Assembly: GCA_932294295.1 (NCBI GenBank) | Contig: OW028574.1 | Coordinates: 32,372,145-32,436,144, forward strand | DNA from: Alitta virens | Lineage: Eukaryota; Annelida; Polychaeta; Phyllodocida; Nereididae | Reading direction: 5' to 3' | Length of the DNA stretch: 64,000 nt | Shown here: piece by piece, positions 59,640-64,000 of the stretch | Numbering within the stretch: the first letter of the stretch is position 1 | Layout: each line of letters starts with the position of its first letter | Position numbers and translations under genes: made by a program | Notes under the pieces: model-generated | Databases searched by the model: none | What the model was told of the DNA's origin: nothing | The model's input: only the letters and a program-made list of their open reading frames with translations

Positions 59640-60434
59640 AGAAGTAAATTGTGAAAAGCAGAAGAGGCATGCCAGACATTAAATACTCGAGTGCCAGTCA
59701 GCTGAATTCAGGACCGGAGGAGTTTGAAGTAGACAAGAACTTCAAGAAAGTCAAGTCAGCAGAAGTACCATGGGAGGGCCATTCAAGAAAAAGAAGGGGC
59801 ACCTGCAGCTGAACCACGCTCATCCCTTATTAGTGACCGTGTTGTGACAGCCCGGAGGACAGCAGTCACCACTGATGAGAGGATGCAGCACGTAGGGCAA
59901 CCTGCTCCAGATACAAAAGCCGCCACAGTCAGACAAATGGTCGAATATGTTTACTCTGAATGTGTTCTCTTGGATTTGGATACCTATGAGGAGTTCAAGC
60001 ATAGCGTCATGACTCTGCTTCTGCAAGTTAAAGGACAAGCAAGAAAAGCCACAGACCAGGCCTTCCCACAGATGACTCCTGAGAAACAGTGGACCACTTT
60101 GCAACCGGTGCGGATGCCACCGCCTGTCTCTTCTGCCACAGCTGCCAGCAATTTCCAGCCTGGGTTGTCTGGGTCATCTTCCACTTTCCAGCCTGTGTCG
60201 TCTTCCACTTTCCAGCCTGGGTCGTCTCCTACTTTCCAGTCTGCACTCCCTGGAACCACTGTGGCTACTGCTTCTGCTTCTGCTGCACCAGTTTATCCGA
60301 CAGTCCCTGGATCTTCGTTAGGTGTGCCTGGAAGCAACCCACCTTCGGTTGGATCTATGGTGTCTGGTGATCCGAATGCTACATCTGTTGCCGGACCATT
60401 CATAAAAGACAAACAAGGTTTAACGTTCTGGTAA
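59640..60434 (+). pseudogene. MADF-protein-like C-terminal ORF, Gln/Pro/Ser-rich
   Basis: An open frame of 196 codons (59844-60434) begins with a charged segment, then a helical block (VRQMVEYVYSECVLLDLDTY) similar in type to the C-terminal block of the MADF relic at 44.5 kb. A low-complexity tail follows with repeated STFQPGSS-like units (about residues 100-135). Upstream (59700-59840) other frames hold basic stretches, suggesting a frameshifted N-terminal part. No MADF signature itself is visible. The open frame is long for this window but has no promoter or splice context. Confidence 0.5.
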
Positions 60435-60529
60435 ATATTTATTTGATAAGAGGATGCAGCACAAATGCAATATGAAATACACAACTAAATAAACTCTATA
60501 ATTGCAAAATACATATATTTTTTCACCTT

Positions 60530-60884
60530 AAAAGTGTCAATGGTCTACCTTCTTATTAAAAATGAATCTATTTGTCCTACTTTTGGTGGAAAGGTCAACA
60601 AAGGTGTCTGTAACACATCTGTATGATCAGTGACATAATCTAATGTTTGTATTGCAAAGGCCGAGGTGAAAATCACCCGAAGATGTGATAAGTGTGCATG
60701 TGCTATATTTAGATCCATATTATCAATAATTCCTGAGGAAACAAGAAAATATATTGATAAAGATAATTCAGGACTATAATTACTTTCGTGTGTATGATTG
60801 CAGCTGCATGTGATGATTATCAATTGAGATAATAACAGAAGAGGTAGCAGTAGCTGCTGGTGCAAGTTTTTATGCCGCACCCTG
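60530..60884. mobile_element. Mariner-like non-autonomous element, 5'-truncated second copy
   Basis: It aligns with about 2117-2481 (roughly 88-90% identical by eye), sharing CTACCTTCTTATTAAAAATG and GTGTCTGTAACACATCTGTA. It ends in the terminal repeat GTGCAAGTTTTTATGCCGCA...CCTG (60860-60884) followed by TA (60885-60886). The left 570 bp of the element are missing. Confidence 0.85.
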
Positions 60885-61179
60885 TATAAGCCATTACGGC
60901 TACACACTACCCCTGGCCAATAAATGAGGGCCTTATCATTAACTTAATTACAAAACATCATTCAATTAAATTTTGGAATAAAGTTAATTGTAATTGGTGC
61001 GCACATAGATAGCAATCATATTTTTAATCACAAACATGTTAACATAAAGTATCAAAAAATAACAAAACAAAATACTGAATTCTTGACAAAGTAGCATTTT
61101 GAGCAGCAACATTTGCTGGTTATTTGTTAAACATAAATTAGGACCAGCATCATGCTGAAAATCTATGACATATTCCCCT

Positions 61180-61670
61180 GAAGTTTGCCAGGCTCACTTT
61201 CGGAAGACTAGCCTCACCTGCAGCCTCCATTTTATCAATATCTTTCTCAACACCTGGCAATGCATCAGATGGACCAGCACCTGTCACATCATTCTTACTC
61301 AGAACATCGTTCTAACTCAGAACCTTGCAAATGACCTTGAAGCTGACCTTCTCTTGGTTGTGGCTTAACAACCTCATTTGCTTCACCCTCAAACTCCCTA
61401 GCACTAGATCTAGTGCAAGGGGGTACTACTTCCTGACAAACACCTTGTCAACAATGCGAACGTTTTCACATAAGAAGCATAGCTCTCTTGTTTCATACTG
61501 GACTCAATACCAAAGGCGATATCCACTGGAAGCCTGAGTTCCCTCCCATACATCAAAAAGAATGGCGAGCAACCAGTGGCATCATGGACAGAGCAACTGT
61601 ATGCATGCACGGCGGGATCAACATATTCACGCCACCTGGACATCTTGTCTTCTGGTAGGGTAGAAAGCAT
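61180..61670 (-). pseudogene. Ty3/gypsy integrase C-terminal fragment
   Basis: The - strand frame 61670-61410 encodes WREYVDPAVHAYSCSVHDAT followed by GCSPFFLMYGRELRLPVDIA, the typical end of a Ty3/gypsy integrase catalytic core (W..... AYN. THxSTGxSPF.LxxGRxxRLP). The following linker continues in a second frame with stops toward 61200. No RT, protease or LTR of the same element is visible. Confidence 0.85.
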
Positions 61671-62290
61671 ATTTATTAAGCTGAGTGGGGTCTTTCACTT
61701 GTTTCACCATAGACATTGAGTACAAATTAATTTTTCATATAACTTTTTAAAATCTCCTCCATGATAAATGATGTGATCATTTACAAATATTATGTCATAT
61801 TGTATATGTACCATTTACTACTTGAGTGGGTCTTTCACTTATCTCAGCATATACATGGAATACACAACTTCAGCAATGAATAAAACTTTTTTACATTCCC
61901 TACACGAACAATGACCAAAAACTGCAATTTCAGTTATCTTAAAGTGTGATTACTTTAATCTCTGGTTTGTTGTTACACATAAGACTACCTATAATATACT
62001 TGCAAAGGGCAAAGGTTTTCTGTTGAATATACATCAACCTTTATAGTGTACTACGATGAATCCATAAAAATAATTTGAATAATAATATTATAATCATATA
62101 ATGTCAGTTTCCATACAATCATCCAAATTTTGCATGTAAATATCAAAATAGCATTAGACAAAAACTGTCGGTGACAATATTCATATACAGAACGATAACC
62201 ATTATCTGATAATTCAAGAGTTCCCTTCAACATACTTGCAATATACTTGTAAAAGTCAAATCAAATAAGAGCAATAAATATGCATTTCAC
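61671..62290. other. No recognised gene
   Basis: AT-rich spacer. The phrase TGAGTGGGTCTTTCACTT occurs twice (about 61682 and 61823) as an imperfect direct repeat of roughly 80 bp. Confidence 0.45.
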
Positions 62291-62292
62291 AA

Positions 62293-64000
62293 TTATAAGT
62301 CATTCGTTGTCTTCAGACTCCTCAGTAGTAGCACCTTTATGATGACGTGCTGTGCCAACTTGCGTAAGACAGAGCTGGAATACAGCCAGTGCAGCTTGAT
62401 CACACCAGTCAAGCTTGCCTTTGCGCCTGCCTTGCTGGATAAATCTTTGCGAAACTGGTGGAACACTTTGCTACCAGCCTCATTCCCCTCGCCAGAAAGG
62501 CCTCCGACAGTTCCTGGACCATCTGGGTTATGTAATTTCCTGCGTATGCTCGATGATCTTGTGTACATAATTTGGCTAGTCTGCATACGAAGACTGATCC
62601 AACCGAATCTGACCAAATTCTACAGCAACTGCTTTGTACTTTGGTACATCCTCTGCATATGTTGCCCTTGGTTAATTTGCACGGTATATTTTGCGCATGA
62701 ACCTGAACTTTTGCATCAAGGTTCATGTCAGTCTGAAGGGATATAATAAAGCAAATGTGTTTCATTTGCCTCATCAAATAATACAGCATAGTTTCCTGGC
62801 AAGTTTATCCAGAGCACTTTGCGAAAGTTGCTCTGGGTTCGTCAGAACATATTCTGCTATCTGCTGGGTTCCTTTATATGTTCGAGTGATGTTAAATGAT
62901 CCCAATTCGCCTTTGCAGGTTTCTAGAGTAGCAAAGCACAGTGTGCTCATATTTTTGGAACCTGCACCCTGTAAACCACCTTTCTCTCTGTGGAGTTTTT
63001 TTTTATCAATCATGGAATTGTAAAAGTGGATTTGAAACTTTTTTGGACCTGATTCTGTTTCAACTTTCATGATTTTTTCTTGAATAAATTCCCCTTCCTG
63101 TTCAATGGGATATAAACAGACATAAGATGATGGCTTTTCATTTTCATCCGCAAAAGCTTCTGAGATAGGTGGATTGGTTCGGATTGAATTGGCTCAGTTT
63201 CTTGAAAGACAGCAGGAAGATCTTCTTTGATTAAGTCAATCTTAAACACACATTTGGACGCCCTAAAGGCTTTGTCGGGCAGAGGATGATCACTGGCCTG
63301 TCTGTAAATTGATACATCGCCAAGGCTATCAGCACCAACCTTTATGTACAGCATGTCCCTCTTTTTGAACAGCATGTCCCTCTTACTTTTGTCCAGCCCA
63401 CCTTTTTCAAGGTTGGAGTCAATGTCAAGAGTTCAGCCAACGTTTATGCAATGGCATCTATGTAGAACCGCCTGACACCAGCAACACTTGGCAATACAAA
63501 TTCTTGGGGGCTTGGAGGAAAGTCTTCCATACTATCGATTGGCTTGGTGGAAGTTGTGGATTTCCCCAGGCATATGGTTAAAGGATTCATCATGCTGCTG
63601 CCCTTCTATTGCATATCGAACACGAGCTGGCATATATTTCTGTTCACCTTTGGTAACAGAAGAAGATGTTTGAAAGGGACTCTGGTCTTTTAACTGCGTC
63701 TGAAGAAAGTCAAACTGTTTCTTGTATTGCGCTTATGACTGCAAATTGTTAACTGATGGCTAGACACTGACCTGTTTTTGTATTAATGTCATTGTTTGTA
63801 GACTTTCCAGACTAGAGTGCCTGACTCATGGTGTACACTCTCTAAATAATTGACAAGCAAGGCAAAGTGAACATCGGTCTGGTCTTCATATGTGTGCAAA
63901 ATATGTCAATGAGGCCTTTTGCTGCTTCAATTACTTCTGGCAATCTTTGATGGCGTATGTACGATAATTTCTTCTCTGCGAGTGGTGTTTTGGAATAGCC
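62293..64000 (-). pseudogene. Unrecognised long broken ORF chain, continuing past the window edge
   Basis: Successive - strand frames read on from one to the next: PLAEKKLSYIRHQRLPEVIE (near 63975), MPARVRYAIEGQQHDESFNH (near 63620), a frame at 63375-63067 (VSIYRQASDHPLPDKAFRAS), one at 63070-62774 (ESGPKKFQIHFYNSMIDKKK; FATLETCKGELGSFNITRTY), and one at 62616-62293 (KASLTGVIKLHWLYSSSVLR). Composition is protein-like over about 1.7 kb, but at least four frame changes and stops interrupt it. I do not recognise the family. Long exon-free coding and neighbouring transposons suggest a transposon-borne gene. Confidence 0.5.

Noticed and set aside
59820..60259. - strand open frames (for example with WKVEDDPGWKVEDD repeats)
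   Set aside because: Antisense of the Ser/Pro/Gln-rich repeats of the + strand ORF at 59844-60434.

Overview
This is a window of animal nuclear DNA: AT-rich, intron-bearing and crowded with decayed transposons. Two host genes can be read through their splice sites. One is a MEIG1 homologue on the + strand (two coding exons, 4334-4892). The other is a TMEM179-like four-pass membrane protein on the - strand (four coding exons spread over 18046-55432). The mobile-element repertoire (BEL/Pao, Ty3/gypsy, several non-LTR clades, a V/Deu-like SINE, ISL2EU, PIF/Harbinger, mariner and TTAA-type MITEs, a Polinton/adintovirus-like PolB relic), the many TATC microsatellites and the repeated TAGGCCTA octamer suggest a marine invertebrate, possibly an echinoderm, hemichordate or lophotrochozoan. 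The sequence alone does not settle the phylum.

Layout. 1-2.8 kb: diffuse dispersed repeat, TATC microsatellite, a 939-bp TA-flanked mariner-like element and a BEL/Pao pol scrap. 4.3-4.9 kb: MEIG1. 6.3-13.3 kb: one + strand non-LTR retrotransposon whose RT and zinc-finger tail are separated by about 4.4 kb of inserted repeats (two perfect hairpins, minisatellites, a TTAA-flanked MITE). 14.3-17 kb: inverted repeats, a pogo/Tigger-like MITE and a minisatellite. 18.0-55.4 kb: TMEM179. Intron 3 holds a SINE, an RT scrap and a NADAR/zinc-knuckle ORF relic. Introns 1 and 2 hold many copies of one internally duplicated dispersed repeat. Intron 1 (about 29.9 kb) also holds a 4.7-kb near-identical tandem duplication carrying the N-terminal part of a protein-primed type DNA polymerase B, a MADF-protein relic with a TATA box, another RT relic, and a 2.8-kb element with inverted arms of about 550-620 bp. 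56-64 kb: a decayed ISL2EU-type element (transposase +, SWIM-YqaJ -, tail to tail), a MADF-like C-terminal ORF, a second mariner-like copy, a gypsy integrase scrap, and an unrecognised broken ORF chain on the - strand to the window end.

The two host genes do not form an operon and show no obvious functional link. All the mobile-element ORFs are broken by stops or frameshifts, so none looks active. The most notable objects are the tandemly duplicated PolB relic with an internally repeated N-terminal module, the NADAR plus zinc-knuckle ORF, the paired ISL2EU genes, the long-arm inverted-repeat element, and the unassigned ORF chain at the right edge. No CRISPR, rRNA or functional tRNA gene was seen.
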